Made by a program: the position numbers and the translations under genes. The notes below the pieces were generated by a model. It searched no databases. It was not told where the DNA came from and was given only the letters and a program-made list of their open reading frames with translations. From the NCBI RefSeq assembly GCF_025452195.1, contig NZ_CP104972.1:496001-560000 (forward strand): 64,000 nt of DNA, given 5' to 3'. The DNA is from Phyllobacterium zundukense (GTDB lineage Bacteria; Pseudomonadota; Alphaproteobacteria; Rhizobiales; Rhizobiaceae). Positions 62,920-64,000 of the stretch are shown in pieces (position 1 is the stretch's first letter; every line of letters begins with the position of its first letter).

Positions 62920-63064
62920 CAGCGCGGCGGCCATCTTCTCGCTCATTGAAACAGCAAAGCTCGGGGATCGTGACCCCGAAGCATGGCTCCGTGACGTCCT
63001 CACCCGCATCGCCGATCACCCGATCGACAGGATCGATGAGCTCCAGCTACCCTTTCTAGGGTGA
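62920..63064 (+). pseudogene. IS66-family transposase, C-terminal remnant
   Basis: Reads AAIFSLIETAKLGDRDPEAW then LRDVLTRIADHPIDRIDEL, the conserved IS66 TnpC end, to the TGA at 63062. It overlaps by nine bases the stop of the channel-like gene on the other strand, so the junction marks an insertion or deletion boundary. Confidence 0.7.
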
Positions 63065-64000
63065 CTCGCCAAAGTATTTGGCGTGCAGCTCCTCCACGAG
63101 ACCGCGCTCATGAGCGCCTATGAGTTCAACGGTCAGCCGCCTTGTAGAGGAACTGTTGAGAGGAAGCCCGAAGCCGTATTTGTCCGGCTCGAAGACGCCG
63201 CCGATGACATCGACCCTTTGTTCAGGGTGTCTGTGGGCATAATATTCCAGCACCGGGGCATCGCCGATGATCGCTGTGATACCACCGTCGAGCAAAGCTG
63301 CCACGGCAGCATCAATGTCCGGGAATGAATGCAACTCCAGCCCGGAGTTGCGGGCAAAATCCTCCGACACACTCCCGGTGAAAACCCCGACAGCCTTGCC
63401 AGGAAGATCGGAAAGGCTGTTGATTTGATTGGTCAGCGAGAGCGTGGTCATTACTGTCGCCACGGAGGACGTAACAAACGCCAGCACGGCAATCCCGCAT
63501 ACGAGCCACAAACCCTGCCAGATCCGCCCAACCCACCCAAAAACATTCTTTCGGCCGGTTGGTTTGCCAGCAGCAATCGACATGACCGAGAAGAAGCTTT
63601 CTGCTATGCCGTCACGCCACCGGCGTGGAAAGTCGGGGGCAAACCTTCGGTCCAAGAGGGTCAGCAGTCCTGTCGCCGCGGCGACGACAAAGGCAATCCA
63701 TGCATAGGCGCGAAGGAACCCTGAGTCTCTCAATCCTGTGACAACCTCCAGAAACCCCGTGCCCTGGCGTTCGTTGACCATGATCCTCAGTCCAGCGTCG
63801 AACCACGGATAGGTGAAGTCCATCCGCTGTGCCCGGTCTTGCGTAATGGTGAGATTGGTGACGGCAACATCGACGTCGCTGTTCGCAGTGGCATCGAGCA
63901 GGGCGCGGACCGTCGGGAACGATATGTAGTCGGTCTGAAGGCCTTGCGCCCTTGCAAGCGACTCCCAAAGCTCGACTGCCATTCCTGTGAATTGGTCCTT
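63056..64000 (-). CDS. Ionotropic-glutamate-receptor-like channel/binding protein, partial
   Basis: At least 315 residues; the N-terminus lies beyond the right edge. The architecture is a split type-3 solute-binding domain (LWESLARAQGLQTDYISFPT, DVDVAVTNLTITQDRAQRMD) interrupted by two TM helices and a pore-like loop. TM1 is RAYAWIAFVVAAATGLLTLL and TM2 is WQGLWLVCGIAVLAFVTSSV ATVMTT. The second lobe follows (INSLSDLPGKAVGVFTGSVS, ITAIIGDAPVLEYYA). This is the GluR0-type layout. The K+ filter TVGYG is absent; the loop reads SVMSIAAGKPTGR. Its 3' end abuts the IS66 scrap. Confidence 0.85.
   Translation of the reverse strand, partial: KDQFTGMAVELWESLARAQGLQTDYISFPTVRALLDATANSDVDVAVTNLTITQDRAQRMDFTYPWFDAGLRIMVNERQGTGFLEVVTGLRDSGFLRAYAWIAFVVAAATGLLTLLDRRFAPDFPRRWRDGIAESFFSVMSIAAGKPTGRKNVFGWVGRIWQGLWLVCGIAVLAFVTSSVATVMTTLSLTNQINSLSDLPGKAVGVFTGSVSEDFARNSGLELHSFPDIDAAVAALLDGGITAIIGDAPVLEYYAHRHPEQRVDVIGGVFEPDKYGFGLPLNSSSTRRLTVELIGAHERGLVEELHAKYFGESP

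Overview
The window looks like an accessory region from an alphaproteobacterium of the Rhizobiales/Hyphomicrobiales, near the Brucella/Ochrobactrum-Phyllobacterium-Mesorhizobium radiation. This rests on family content: an HWE-type histidine kinase next to a lone receiver protein, a ROSE-type RNA thermometer, IalB, giant type V autotransporters, DUF1127, DUF6494 and DUF4167-like small proteins, and an SbmA/BacA-like ABC exporter. GC content is moderately high, with AT-rich gaps. No rRNA, tRNA, CRISPR array or replication origin was recognised. Species assignment is inference.

Layout. 1-10.8 kb: an AI-2E-type permease running off the left edge, a CsbD stress protein, a frameshifted HWE kinase with an intact receiver, a decayed IS6 element, a ROSE element in front of a truncated hsp20, a cold-shock gene, a complete IS1182-type element, and a GAF-GGDEF-EAL protein. 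11-27.2 kb: two tandem autotransporter genes on the minus strand, one frameshifted in its signal region and one of about 3,576 residues. They are followed by ialB and the last strand of a third, ruined autotransporter barrel. 28-35 kb: two paralogous convergent AraC regulators (one frameshifted), an SDR oxidoreductase with a broken PPC-domain gene, a PIN-domain toxin/antitoxin pair, and remnants of a monooxygenase, methyltransferases and a tautomerase. 35.4-38.6 kb: an exported PCMT overlapping a membrane-embedded spermidine-synthase-like protein. 39-51 kb: small rhizobial proteins, an ABC exporter, a LysR regulator, a DHFR-like gene, a class III adenylate cyclase, and many truncated genes. 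51.6-64 kb: an IS481 element, VOC proteins, a TPR/winged-helix regulator with a beta-propeller partner, a DUF899 operon sharing a repeated upstream sequence with the regulator, cupin/AraC, a PanE-like reductase, small secreted proteins, IS110/IS66 scraps, and an ionotropic-glutamate-receptor-like channel running off the right edge.

The main theme is surface proteins, signalling genes and small stress proteins embedded in heavy gene decay. More than twenty truncated or frameshifted genes lie among intact ones. The frameshifts I could place are mostly not in homopolymers, which favours real decay, but sequence error should be excluded first. The most interesting intact modules are the giant autotransporter, the PCMT/spermidine-synthase-like operon, the ligand-gated-channel-like gene, and the regulator/DUF899 locus with its duplicated upstream sequence.
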